A stretch of 12,108 nt of DNA, taken from positions 1-12,108 of the forward strand of contig DCHX01000042.1 in NCBI GenBank assembly GCA_002315685.1, written 5' to 3'. Position 1 is the first letter of the stretch. Each line of letters begins with the position of its first letter. The notes under the pieces are model-generated. The model worked only from the letters and a program-made list of their open reading frames with translations, was not told the origin of the DNA and did not search any database. The DNA is from Ruminococcaceae bacterium UBA1741. Its GTDB lineage: Bacteria > Bacillota > Clostridia > Oscillospirales > Acutalibacteraceae. The position numbers and the translations under genes are program-made. Of the stretch, positions 5,187 through 12,108 are shown one piece after another.

Positions 5187-5356
5187 TACCACACAAAGTT
5201 TAATATGTATTATCTTGAGGTGTATATTTTTATCTTTTGGTAAAAATGTATGCTCTATTTAAGCATTTCAGGATAATGCATAAATTTTGTGTGGTAGCAA
5301 TTAGGAGTTATACATTTTTCGTGTGTGTAGCTTCGGTTGCACACACTTTTTATTTT
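5187..5356 (+). promoter_or_regulatory. Structured leader RNA with attenuator terminator; riboswitch-like, class unknown
   Basis: Helix P1 is a perfect 11-bp pairing of TACCACACAAA (5187-5197) with TTTGTGTGGTA (5286-5296). Within it are two hairpins: P2 (5222-5232 with 5241-5251, 8-nt loop) and P3 (5258-5267 with 5275-5284, one A.A mismatch, 7-nt loop). Together they form a three-way junction with a long J1/2 strand (5198-5221). A terminator follows: 5321-5331 pairs with 5336-5346 around a C(UUCG)G tetraloop, then a T run, ending a few bases before the ribosome site of the LRR gene. CACACA/TGTGTG segments recur in P1 and the terminator arms, so alternative pairings are possible. The gene must be transcribed through this terminator. 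It could instead release a ~160-nt small RNA. I could not match it to known riboswitch cores. Confidence 0.6.
5321..5356 (+). terminator. UUCG-capped intrinsic terminator inside the LRR leader
   Basis: GTGTGTGTAGC (5321-5331) pairs with GTTGCACACAC (5336-5346), including two G.T pairs, over the very stable C(TTCG)G loop, followed by TTTTTATTTT. The next gene's ribosome site AGGGGG (5358-5363) begins right after it. Confidence 0.8.
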
Positions 5357-5370
5357 CAGGGGGTTGTTCT

Positions 5371-7503
5371 ATGAAAGCCAAGTTATTTAGGATTAACGCT
5401 CTATCGTTGTTTTTATCTGTTATGATATTGTTCTGTTCGTTGCCGACATTTTCTTTTATTGTCGGCGCAAATTCAGCAACGTCTGGACAATGTGGAGAGA
5501 ATGTTTTTTGGCAATATGATGAGGTTTCTCAAACTCTCACTATCAATGGGCAAGGAAAAATGTACGATTATTCTATTGATTTTAATTCCTCACCTATGGC
5601 ATCAAATGCACCCTGGTCAATTTATGCAGAAACAATATCAAGCATAGAAATTAAAAATGGCATTTGCAAAATTGGAGACTACGCGTTTGCTTGTTGTACA
5701 AATCTTGTTGATGTTTTTATTTCAAACGATGTAACAAATATTGGCAATAGGGCGTTTTACAATTGTCAATCACTTTGTAAAGTTGTTATTCCGGATAGCG
5801 TATTATCTATTGATTCTGATGTGTTTTGGAAATGTTCTTCATTATCCGTTGTAACAATAGGGGCAAATGTATCGGAAATTAACGATTTGATTTTTTCTGA
5901 TACCGATAATCTTCATCTTATTTGTAAATCAGAGTATGCCGTGAACTATGCAAAAAAATATGGAATAGATTACGAAATCGATATTTCTATTAAATACGAC
6001 GGTCGGTGTGGAGAGAGTGTTTTTTGGCATTTTGATGAACTTACTGACGCATTATTGATTTATGGTAATGGTAAAATGATTCCCTTTTTGGAAGACGATT
6101 ATTCGTGGAATGAATTTATTCCAAAAATCAAGAAAATCACTATTGATGATGGGGTTGACGAAATTTACAGTAGTGCTTTTTGCAATTTTCCTGTTCTTAC
6201 AAATGTTGTAATAGCAAACTCCGTTTCGAAAATTGGTTCATACGCTTTTTCAAGTTGCCCATCACTTACAGACATTACCCTTCCTAACGGTTTGGAAAAT
6301 ATTGAAAAATATACTTTTGCTTCATGCTCGTCCCTCAAAACGATTTCTATCCCTTCAAGCGTTTGCGAAATTAGCGAAGGTGCTTTTGAATATTGTTCAG
6401 AACTATCAAATTTCAAAATCCCAGAAACAGTTACAACCATCGATTACCGTGCATTTTATAATTGCTCTTCTCTAAAATCAATTATCATACCGAAATTCGT
6501 GAAATATATTTATTATGAGGCTTTTGCTGGATGTACCGACATTTCAATCATTGAAGTGGAAAGTGGAAATCAAAAATTTCATAGTTTTGAAAACTGCCTT
6601 ATCGAAACCCAATCAAAAGAATTGTTAATTGGATGTAAAAATAGCATAATTCCTACTGATGGTAGTGTTACATCTATTGCTTCCCAAGCATTTTATTGTT
6701 GCAAAGATTTAAAGAATGTTATTATTCCGAATTGTGTTGAACGAATTGGCTCATACGCTTTTTTTAGATGTGAGTCTATTACAAGCATCTCTATTCCTTG
6801 TGGAGTGACTAAAATATATTCGAATACATTTAGTCGTTGCAGTAGTCTCGTTTGTGTTTCATTACCAGACAGTATAACCAGTATCGGCGATTGGGCGTTT
6901 GATGGTTGTGTTTCACTTAAAATTATCAACATTCCAAAAAATATAGTCGATATTGGTTCATATGCATTTTCTGGATGCAGCAATATCACAAGTGTTACAA
7001 TTCCAAAGGGAACATTAAACATTGGATATTCCGCATTCTCAAATTGTAAAGAACTTAAAAACATTACTATTCCAAACAGCGTGAAAAACATTGGGAATTA
7101 TGCATTTTTGAAATGCACCAAACTTAACGATGTATATTTTGTAGGAAATCAAGAGCAGTGGAATGTAATTGATATTGAAATTGGCAATGATTGTCTTGTT
7201 AATGCTTCAAGAAGATATTGTTTGCATACTTATGATAACTCCTGTGACACCACCTGTAATGAATGTGATTTTCAAAGAACCATTATACATAGTTTTGTTG
7301 ACGGAAAATGCACCGTTTGCGGACTTCAATCTCTTTTAGGCGATGTAAACGGCGACAATGCGGTTGATGCAAAGGATTTGACGGATTTAATTTCAATTTT
7401 GCTCGGTGTTTCAAGCCAAACGGGAAATTCCGACTTGAACAATGACGGATGTGTAAATCTATGCGATTTGGTAATTCTTAAAAAACTTTTTGTGAAACAG
7501 TAA
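5371..7503 (+). CDS. Secreted BspA-type leucine-rich-repeat protein with C-terminal dockerin
   Basis: The 710-residue exported protein has a signal peptide (about 1-30, MKAKLFRINALSLFLSVMIL then a VGA-N end). About 16 BspA/TpLRR (LRR_5) repeats of ~23 residues follow, with the pattern I-x-x-x-A-F-x-x-C-x-x-L-x-x-I-x-I-P. Two extra units begin CGExVFW and end GxGKM, typical of clostridial LRR proteins. A Cys/His-rich stretch (about 619-654, HTYDNSC...CTVCG) leads to a type I dockerin (657-710) with two calcium loops, DVNGDNAVDAKD and DLNNDGCVNLCD. Dockerins bind cohesins, so it is probably carried on a scaffold or cell surface; BspA repeats often mediate binding to host or other bacteria. The ATG at 5371 is chosen for its AGGGGG site and signal peptide; an in-frame GTG at 5323 lies inside the terminator hairpin. 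Codon use is visibly AT-richer than in neighbouring genes. Confidence 0.93.
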   Translation: MKAKLFRINALSLFLSVMILFCSLPTFSFIVGANSATSGQCGENVFWQYDEVSQTLTINGQGKMYDYSIDFNSSPMASNAPWSIYAETISSIEIKNGICKIGDYAFACCTNLVDVFISNDVTNIGNRAFYNCQSLCKVVIPDSVLSIDSDVFWKCSSLSVVTIGANVSEINDLIFSDTDNLHLICKSEYAVNYAKKYGIDYEIDISIKYDGRCGESVFWHFDELTDALLIYGNGKMIPFLEDDYSWNEFIPKIKKITIDDGVDEIYSSAFCNFPVLTNVVIANSVSKIGSYAFSSCPSLTDITLPNGLENIEKYTFASCSSLKTISIPSSVCEISEGAFEYCSELSNFKIPETVTTIDYRAFYNCSSLKSIIIPKFVKYIYYEAFAGCTDISIIEVESGNQKFHSFENCLIETQSKELLIGCKNSIIPTDGSVTSIASQAFYCCKDLKNVIIPNCVERIGSYAFFRCESITSISIPCGVTKIYSNTFSRCSSLVCVSLPDSITSIGDWAFDGCVSLKIINIPKNIVDIGSYAFSGCSNITSVTIPKGTLNIGYSAFSNCKELKNITIPNSVKNIGNYAFLKCTKLNDVYFVGNQEQWNVIDIEIGNDCLVNASRRYCLHTYDNSCDTTCNECDFQRTIIHSFVDGKCTVCGLQSLLGDVNGDNAVDAKDLTDLISILLGVSSQTGNSDLNNDGCVNLCDLVILKKLFVKQ

Positions 7504-7508
7504 AATTT

Positions 7509-7537
7509 TCGGCAGGAAAATTCCTGCCGATTTTTTT
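7509..7537 (+). terminator. Terminator after the LRR gene
   Basis: TCGGCAGGA (7509-7517) pairs perfectly with TCCTGCCGA (7522-7530) over a 4-nt loop, with seven T's (7531-7537). Confidence 0.92.
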
Positions 7538-7547
7538 AATTTTACTA

Positions 7548-7575
7548 TTGATTTTTCAAAATTTCGGGCTAAAAT
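7548..7575 (+). promoter_or_regulatory. Probable promoter of rubrerythrin
   Basis: TTGATT (7548-7553), a 16-bp spacer and TAAAAT (7570-7575). A second possible -10, TATAGT (7581-7586), lacks a well-placed -35. No PerR-like box is evident. Confidence 0.45.
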
Positions 7576-7623
7576 TAAGGTATAGTCCCTTTGGGATAAA
7601 TTTTATTTTGAAAGGTGATAATT

Positions 7624-8160
7624 ATGAACAAATACAACGGTACTAAAACCGAAAAAAATCTTTGGGAAGCCTTTGCGGGTGAATCCCAAGCAAGAAACAA
7701 GTACACCTACTTCGCATCTGTTGCAAAGAAAGCGGGTTATGAGCAAATTGCCGACCTTTTTCTTGCTACCGCTAACAACGAAAAGGAACACGCTAAAATT
7801 TGGTTTAAGGAATTAAACGAGCTCGGCACGGTTGAAGAAAACTTAAAGAGTGCTGCCGAGGGCGAAAACTTCGAGTGGACCGATATGTACGAAAGAATGG
7901 CAAAGGAAGCCGAGCAAGAGGGCTTTACCGAGCTTGCCGTTAAATTCCGTGCAGTCGGCGCTATCGAAAAGGCACACGAGGAAAGATACAGAGCACTTCT
8001 TAAAAATGTTGAAGAAAAGGCTGTTTTCGAGAAATCGGGCGTTCAGGTTTGGGAGTGCAGAAACTGCGGTCATATCGTAGTCGGCACAAAGGCTCCCGAG
8101 GTTTGCCCCGTTTGCAACCACCCTCAAAGCTATTTTGAAATCAAAAAAGAAAATTACTGA
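7624..8160 (+). CDS. rbr: Rubrerythrin (non-haem diiron peroxidase)
   Basis: The 178-residue cytoplasmic protein reduces hydrogen peroxide with electrons from rubredoxin-type donors, a main oxidative-stress defence of strict anaerobes. An N-terminal four-helix ferritin-like domain has diiron ligands in FAGESQARNKY (Glu20), NNEKEH (Glu53, His56), the EAEQEGF helix (Glu97) and GAIEKAHEERY (Glu115, His118). A C-terminal rubredoxin-like domain has a Cys4 iron site: Cys145/148 in WECRNCGH and Cys161/164 in VCPVCNHP. Length and domain order are standard. AAAGGTG (7611-7617) lies 6 bp before the ATG; a GTG three codons earlier is part of that ribosome site. It is a single-gene unit with its own terminator, and no rubredoxin or superoxide reductase gene is adjacent. 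Confidence 0.97.
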   Translation: MNKYNGTKTEKNLWEAFAGESQARNKYTYFASVAKKAGYEQIADLFLATANNEKEHAKIWFKELNELGTVEENLKSAAEGENFEWTDMYERMAKEAEQEGFTELAVKFRAVGAIEKAHEERYRALLKNVEEKAVFEKSGVQVWECRNCGHIVVGTKAPEVCPVCNHPQSYFEIKKENY

Positions 8161-8177
8161 TAAGTTTTCTATATAAT

Positions 8178-8216
8178 AAGGGGATGTAAAAGCTTTTGTT
8201 TTTACATCCCCTTTTG
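8178..8216. terminator. Strong terminator between convergent genes
   Basis: AAGGGGATGTAAAA (8178-8191) pairs perfectly over 14 bp with TTTTACATCCCCTT (8200-8213), with T's at 8212-8215. It clearly ends rubrerythrin transcription. On the minus strand the following TTATTATAT is a weaker run, but it may also stop the nuclease operon. Confidence 0.88.
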
Positions 8217-8229
8217 TTATGCCTTATGT

Positions 8230-10566
8230 TTATTTTAAGTTTTTAGGCTCTACACCGATTTCTTTTGATAGGTTGCTTACCGAATTATGACAGGTAAAGA
8301 GCAAAACTTGGGTATTTTTCGAATAGTTCTTCAAAAATTCAAGTGCGGTTTTAGTTCTTTTATCGTCATAGTTTGAAAGCGCATCGTCAAGCATAATGGG
8401 TATCGGCTCGTTCTCGCCTATAAGCTCACAAACGGCAAGACGCATTGAAAGCATTGCTTGGTCGCAGGTGCCCGTAGATAAGTAGTCAATTTCGTGCATA
8501 CCGAAAACACCGTTTTGTTCAACCGTCATATCAAACGATTTTGTAAGCCCCACCGACTTGTATCTGCCGTCCGTGAGATAAGAAAAATTGTTAAGAGTTT
8601 TTTCCTCTAACGCCTTTCCGTAGCTTCGCCTTACATTCGCAAAGCTTTCGCCCAATACTTCCATTGCCAAATCGGCGGCATCAACAAACTCTTTTTGCTT
8701 ATCCGACTTTTCTTCCCACTCATCAATCTCACGCTTTACGATTTCGGGTTGTTCGGAGTTTCTAAACGAGGTTTTAAGCTCGGTTTCTATTGCGGTTACG
8801 GCTTGTTTTATGTCGGAAAGCGTTTGCGAAAGGCTTTCTTTCTCTTTTTCTACGGCATCAAAATCAATATTATCGTATTTAGAGGTGTCGCTCATTTCCG
8901 CAAGTTTTTTCTTCGCATCTTCGTAGGAAATATCCCCCAAATCCTTTGCTATAATATTAAGTTCGAGCTTAATATCCTTTTGTTTGTTCGCCTTTTCTTC
9001 TATCTCGGCGATATCGAGATTTTCGATATCAAGCCCCTCGAAATAAGGCGCATACTCTAATTTCAAAGCATTGGATTTTTCTGTTTCCTCCGCCAATTTT
9101 TGCTTTTGCAAAGCCTTATCGCCCTCCCGCTTTTCCTTAACCGTTTTATCGGCGTTAAGGGCACTTGTCAGCATATTCATTTCACTCGATTTTGTTGCCG
9201 ATTTTTGAGAAATTACCGCAATTTCGTTATTAAGAGTTGCGGTTTTTTCTTTTGCCTCGGCATACTCTTGCTTGGCGGTTGCAAGTCTTGATTTGTCATT
9301 AGGTTTTATGATAAAGCACAAAACGAAAAGCACAATTCCGATAGCCGACAGCGCATAACAAAGGCTATTTACAATCAAACCGCCTACCGCACCGAGCAGT
9401 ACAAAAACAATTCCGAGCACAAACAAAACAGGCGAAAAGGATTTTTTTGCATTCTCGCTTTCCTTCATTTCTTTTTCGGCAACATCCAGCTTTTTATAAA
9501 CGCCGTCAAGAGCATCGTTTTTTAGCCGTATTTCTTTTTCGAAGTCTAAAATTTCGTTTTTTAATTCCTCGATTTTTGCCTTCGTTTCCTCAACATTTAA
9601 GTTTTCTAAAAGCTTGTTTTCTTCCTCTAATCTTTCTATTTCGGCGTTGATTTCGTTTATTTTTTCTTTTTGAGCATCTAATTTTGAAATACAAAATTTA
9701 AGCTTTGAAACAAAGTTTGAGTCCATTATTTTTCCGTTTCGCGTCAAACCCTCGTTTAGTATATCAAGCTTTGCTTTAAGCTCTAAATATTTACTTAATT
9801 TTTCGGCGTTTTTTACATCATCCTTACTGTCGCAAAGCTTTTTAACCGCCAAATATCTCTTGCCGAGCTTTCCGAAGCTTTCGTTAAGCCCGTCCTTTTT
9901 TTGATTTAATTCCTGTTTTCTTTTTGCGTCCTCTAACGCCTTATTGTAACGCTCTTTAAGTGCTTCAAGCTTAGGTATCGCCTTTATATAACTGCCCGTT
10001 CTGCCCGATTTTGAAATAATCTTTTCACGGGCTTGTGTAATTCTCTTTTCAACCTTTGAAAACGAGGTGTCCTCGTCGCCCGTAAGCGCTACCGCCGAAA
10101 GTCTTGAATTAAGCTCGCCCGAGGCGGTATCATCAAAGCCTATGCTCCGCTCACTTGAAATAAACATACTCTTTTCAAAGGCTTCCGCACCCATACCGAA
10201 AAGCCGAGCGCCGATTTCGTTTGTTTCGTTTTGAGCCTCTCCCGTATCGGTGTCGGTAAGGGTAATTTTATCGGTGGCGTCCGACTTGTTAAAAATTCGT
10301 TCGAGCATAAACCGCTTATTGCCGTGCTCAAAATAAATTCTACCGCCCATTTGAGAGCCGTCAAAGGGGGCATACTTTACTCGGGGACTTGAAGAAACGG
10401 TTTGGGTTTTCTTGCCCGTGCCGTAAAACATCGCCTTAATAAACGCCATAACGGTGGTTTTTCCGTTTTCGTTTTCGCCGAAAATCACATTAAGCCCGTC
10501 GGAAAGCGAAATAGTAAAATCTTTAAGTCCGCCGAAAGCAGATATATAAATCTCAGTTATTTTCAT
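8230..10566 (-). CDS. SMC/Rad50-like AAA ATPase with membrane helices in the coiled coil (YhaN/SbcC type)
   Basis: The 778-residue protein is the ATPase partner of the upstream nuclease. The N-terminal half-domain has the Walker A motif GENENGKT (30-37). Two long Glu/Lys-rich coiled-coil arms (about 175-375 and 425-660) follow. The C-terminal half-domain has an ABC-signature-like STGTCDQAMLSMR (about 694-706), Walker B/D-loop IPIMLDDALSNYD (about 719-731) and an FTCHN switch histidine. Between the arms (about 379-422) are two hydrophobic helices rather than the Cys-x-x-Cys zinc hook of Rad50/SbcC, as in B. subtilis YhaN, so the complex probably sits at the membrane. It presumably opens or remodels DNA ends in repair. 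The ATG overlaps the nuclease gene by 14 bp and has GGGGGAGG upstream, which favours coupled translation. Confidence 0.9.
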   Translation of the reverse strand: MKITEIYISAFGGLKDFTISLSDGLNVIFGENENGKTTVMAFIKAMFYGTGKKTQTVSSSPRVKYAPFDGSQMGGRIYFEHGNKRFMLERIFNKSDATDKITLTDTDTGEAQNETNEIGARLFGMGAEAFEKSMFISSERSIGFDDTASGELNSRLSAVALTGDEDTSFSKVEKRITQAREKIISKSGRTGSYIKAIPKLEALKERYNKALEDAKRKQELNQKKDGLNESFGKLGKRYLAVKKLCDSKDDVKNAEKLSKYLELKAKLDILNEGLTRNGKIMDSNFVSKLKFCISKLDAQKEKINEINAEIERLEEENKLLENLNVEETKAKIEELKNEILDFEKEIRLKNDALDGVYKKLDVAEKEMKESENAKKSFSPVLFVLGIVFVLLGAVGGLIVNSLCYALSAIGIVLFVLCFIIKPNDKSRLATAKQEYAEAKEKTATLNNEIAVISQKSATKSSEMNMLTSALNADKTVKEKREGDKALQKQKLAEETEKSNALKLEYAPYFEGLDIENLDIAEIEEKANKQKDIKLELNIIAKDLGDISYEDAKKKLAEMSDTSKYDNIDFDAVEKEKESLSQTLSDIKQAVTAIETELKTSFRNSEQPEIVKREIDEWEEKSDKQKEFVDAADLAMEVLGESFANVRRSYGKALEEKTLNNFSYLTDGRYKSVGLTKSFDMTVEQNGVFGMHEIDYLSTGTCDQAMLSMRLAVCELIGENEPIPIMLDDALSNYDDKRTKTALEFLKNYSKNTQVLLFTCHNSVSNLSKEIGVEPKNLK

Positions 10567-11674
10567 TATACTCTACCTCCCCCGAAAATGCTTTAAGCCC
10601 TATCTTTAAGGCATACATAATTTTGTCCTTATTATGAGGCTCGTTTTCCGCCTTTTCAAGCATTCTTCTTATGAATTCGCCCTTAACCGAAACCTCGTTT
10701 TTAAGCTCGTCCAAATTAAACTTAACGCTCGTTTTATCGTAAACCTTTGCAAAATAACAGTTCTCTTTAAGTCGCTCGGCTATTTCAAATGTGTTAATCT
10801 CGGTGTTCTCGGAAATCTCGCCCACAAGCACAATTTTATAAAGATTTTCGCCGTAGTTTTCTCCGTATTTTTGTGAAAGTGTTTGTTTAACAAGCTTAAA
10901 AATCTCTATCGTATCGGAAAGGTCGGTAACATCGACACTTTCGCTTATGTGCATTCTCTTGCAAACCGGCACAAACCTTAAATCGCAGGTGTTTTTGTCA
11001 ATAGTGCCTATATACACACCCTTTTCGCCAAGCTCATCAAAGCCAAGCCCCTCGGGACAACCGCAGTAGGCAATATAGGTGTTCCCTATTTTTTGAGGAG
11101 TAGTTCTTGCGTGGATATGACCGAGCGCAATATAGTCCATTCCGCTTTCGATAACAAAGCCGTCGCTTATCGGATTTCTACCGCTTGCATAACCGTATTC
11201 GCCGTGAATACACATAATATTTATATCGTTTTCGTCGGGAACTATCGAAAATTTGTCCTCGCCGTTTTCTAAAATCTCGCTAAACGACCTACCGTAAATT
11301 TTTACTCCCTCTTTTACTTCAAAACAGGTGTCCTTTGTCGGAAAAACATAAAAATTTTCGGGCAAACTGTTTTTAAGAAAGGGAGAATCGAAATTAAGCG
11401 GGTCGTGGTTTCCCGCCGAATAGTAAAATTTAATTTCACTTGCCGTTTTAACGGTATCGAGTATCCTTTCCGCAAACGAGGTTTCTATCTTATTAAAATC
11501 GAGCAAATCCCCCGCAATCAAAACGGCTTCCACCCCGTTTTCCTTTGCAAGTGATACTATTCTTTCAAAGGTCATAACGGCTTCAATCCGTCTTGACATT
11601 GACCTTTCACCTAAAAACGACACATTGGCACCGATATGCAAATCCGCCGTATGTAAAATCTTAATTCCCGACAA
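10553..11674 (-). CDS. Metallophosphoesterase DNA nuclease (Mre11/SbcD-like, YhaO type)
   Basis: The 373-residue protein is the nuclease half of an Mre11-Rad50-like pair. The calcineurin-like phosphoesterase motifs, which bind two manganese ions, are all present: DLHIG (Asp11, His13), AGDLLD (Asp56), SAGNHD (88-91), IHGEYG and ALGHIHAR. A smaller C-terminal domain (about 265-373) fits the capping/ATPase-binding part. It starts at TTG (11674-11672) with GGGG 7 bp upstream; no ATG occurs before the essential DLHIG motif. The TGA overlaps the ATPase gene by 14 bp, and a good promoter lies 24 bp upstream of the start, so the two genes form an operon. YhaO-like is preferred to SbcD proper because the partner has membrane helices. 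Confidence 0.92.
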   Translation of the reverse strand: MSGIKILHTADLHIGANVSFLGERSMSRRIEAVMTFERIVSLAKENGVEAVLIAGDLLDFNKIETSFAERILDTVKTASEIKFYYSAGNHDPLNFDSPFLKNSLPENFYVFPTKDTCFEVKEGVKIYGRSFSEILENGEDKFSIVPDENDINIMCIHGEYGYASGRNPISDGFVIESGMDYIALGHIHARTTPQKIGNTYIAYCGCPEGLGFDELGEKGVYIGTIDKNTCDLRFVPVCKRMHISESVDVTDLSDTIEIFKLVKQTLSQKYGENYGENLYKIVLVGEISENTEINTFEIAERLKENCYFAKVYDKTSVKFNLDELKNEVSVKGEFIRRMLEKAENEPHNKDKIMYALKIGLKAFSGEVEYNENN

Positions 11675-11704
11675 AAAATCGCCCCTTTTATCCGTATATA
11701 TTTA

Positions 11705-11733
11705 ATAATATCATTTTAGTATATAATATTCAA
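11705..11733 (-). promoter_or_regulatory. Promoter of the nuclease/ATPase operon
   Basis: On the minus strand, TTGAAT (11733-11728), a 17-bp spacer and TATTAT (11710-11705); start near 11698 and a ~24-nt leader. Confidence 0.7.
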
Positions 11734-11740
11734 GAAAATA

Positions 11741-11769
11741 TTGCTTTTAAGAGCTAATTGTAATATACT
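11741..11769 (+). promoter_or_regulatory. Promoter of the DUF951-prfA operon
   Basis: TTGCTT (11741-11746), a 17-bp spacer and TATACT (11764-11769); start near 11776. It lies back to back with the nuclease operon promoter, the two -35 boxes being only 7 bp apart. Confidence 0.6.
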
Positions 11770-11805
11770 GTAAAATAGATTATTGTGTTTTGAGGTGAAG
11801 AAAAA

Positions 11806-11997
11806 ATGGATATTCATATTAACGATAGGCTTTTAATGAAAAAAACACACCCCTGCGGTAATAATTTTTTCACTGTCCTTCGTATCGGTATGGATTTCCG
11901 TATCCGTTGCGACAAGTGCGGCAGAGAGATTATGTTGCCACGGGTTAAGGCCGAAAAAGGCATTAAGAAAATTTATCGTGACGGAGAAGAATTATGA
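11806..11997 (+). CDS. DUF951 family zinc-ribbon-like protein (YyzM-like)
   Basis: The 63-residue protein matches the DUF951 pattern: an N-terminal ..D..LMKKTHPCGNNFFTVLRIG, then DFRIRCDKCGREIMLPR with a CxxC pair (Cys35, Cys38) and Cys17 further upstream, and a basic tail. Members are common in Firmicutes; their function is not established, and the cysteines may bind metal. GAGGTGA lies just before the ATG. Its stop overlaps the prfA start as ATGA, so the two are translated together, hinting at a job linked to translation or release-factor supply. Confidence 0.9.
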   Translation: MDIHINDRLLMKKTHPCGNNFFTVLRIGMDFRIRCDKCGREIMLPRVKAEKGIKKIYRDGEEL

Positions 11998-12108
11998 TAG
12001 ACAAACTCTCGGCGGTTGAGAGCCGATTTGAACAAATAAGCATTGAGCTTACCCGCCCTGAAACAGTTAGCGACACCGCTACCTTTACAAAGCTTATGAA
12101 AGAGCATA
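11994..12108 (+). CDS. prfA: Peptide chain release factor 1, N-terminal part (runs off the window)
   Basis: Only the first 38 codons are present, and the frame stays open to the window edge. The start MIDKLSAVESRFEQISIEL, then a TRPETVSDTATFTKLMKEH stretch, matches the N-terminal helical domain of RF1/RF2 (a short helix, then a phrase like D-P-E-V-x-x-D-x-x-x-F-x-x-L-x-x-E). RF1 is favoured over RF2 because the gene starts in this form without the RF2 frameshift site, though that site would lie near codon 25 and is not universal. RF1 reads UAA and UAG stop codons on the ribosome. The catalytic GGQ loop lies beyond the window. Confidence 0.78.
   Translation, partial: MIDKLSAVESRFEQISIELTRPETVSDTATFTKLMKEH

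Noticed and set aside
5187..5296. Purine riboswitch, because of a three-way junction with two hairpins
   Set aside because: The conserved junction bases and kissing-loop sequences of the purine class are not present, and the hairpin and junction lengths differ.
5323..5370. Upstream in-frame GTG as the LRR protein start
   Set aside because: It lies inside the terminator hairpin, has no ribosome site at proper spacing and would put 16 extra residues before an obvious signal peptide.
6165..7091. Long antisense frames (up to 132 codons) inside the LRR gene
   Set aside because: They mirror the in-frame LRR repeat: repeated units without stops on the sense strand also lack stops in this antisense frame. 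No ribosome sites or independent coding signal.

Overview
The window looks like a piece of chromosome from an anaerobic, low-GC Gram-positive bacterium of the class Clostridia, probably a gut Ruminococcus or Oscillospiraceae relative. The grounds are strong GGAGG-type ribosome sites, near-consensus sigma-A promoters (TTGAMW-N17-TATAAT type), short hairpin terminators with long T runs, a rubrerythrin, and a secreted BspA-type leucine-rich-repeat protein ending in a dockerin. The assignment is inference; no rRNA or other taxonomic marker is present.

Layout. Positions 1-591 hold no long gene. They carry what looks like a complete, compact type I toxin-antitoxin locus: a 23-residue single-helix membrane peptide on the minus strand (190-261), its own promoter and leader, a convergent ~81-nt antisense RNA on the plus strand (119-199) with near-consensus promoter and terminator, and inverted repeats at both ends. 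A short remnant-like reading frame follows (388-522, minus). Then come a PfkB/FruK-type sugar kinase (592-1530, +) and a convergent hemolysin III/PAQR membrane protein (1590-2261, -) sharing a two-way terminator. Positions 2262-2642 contain a 20-bp-period direct repeat array and a palindrome, followed by a small secreted Ser/Thr/Glu-rich membrane-anchored protein (2643-3101, +), an 81-residue protein of unknown function (3178-3423, +) and guaA (3543-5066, +).

The second half begins with an unusual leader (about 5187-5356): a promoter, an 11-bp helix closing a three-way-junction-like fold, and a UUCG-capped intrinsic terminator lying directly against the ribosome site of the BspA-LRR/dockerin gene (5371-7503, +). 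This looks like a transcription attenuator for a surface protein; I do not recognise it as a known riboswitch class. Rubrerythrin (7624-8160, +) follows as a single-gene unit. On the minus strand lies a two-gene operon for an Mre11/SbcD-like nuclease and an SMC/Rad50-like ATPase with membrane helices inside the coiled coil (YhaO/YhaN type; 8230-11674). Finally a DUF951 zinc-ribbon gene overlaps the start of prfA by 4 bp (11806-end, +).

Most genes are separate transcription units with their own promoter and terminator. True operons are only the nuclease/ATPase pair and DUF951-prfA. The two most interesting regions are the type I toxin-antitoxin candidate at 119-381 and the structured leader at 5187-5356.
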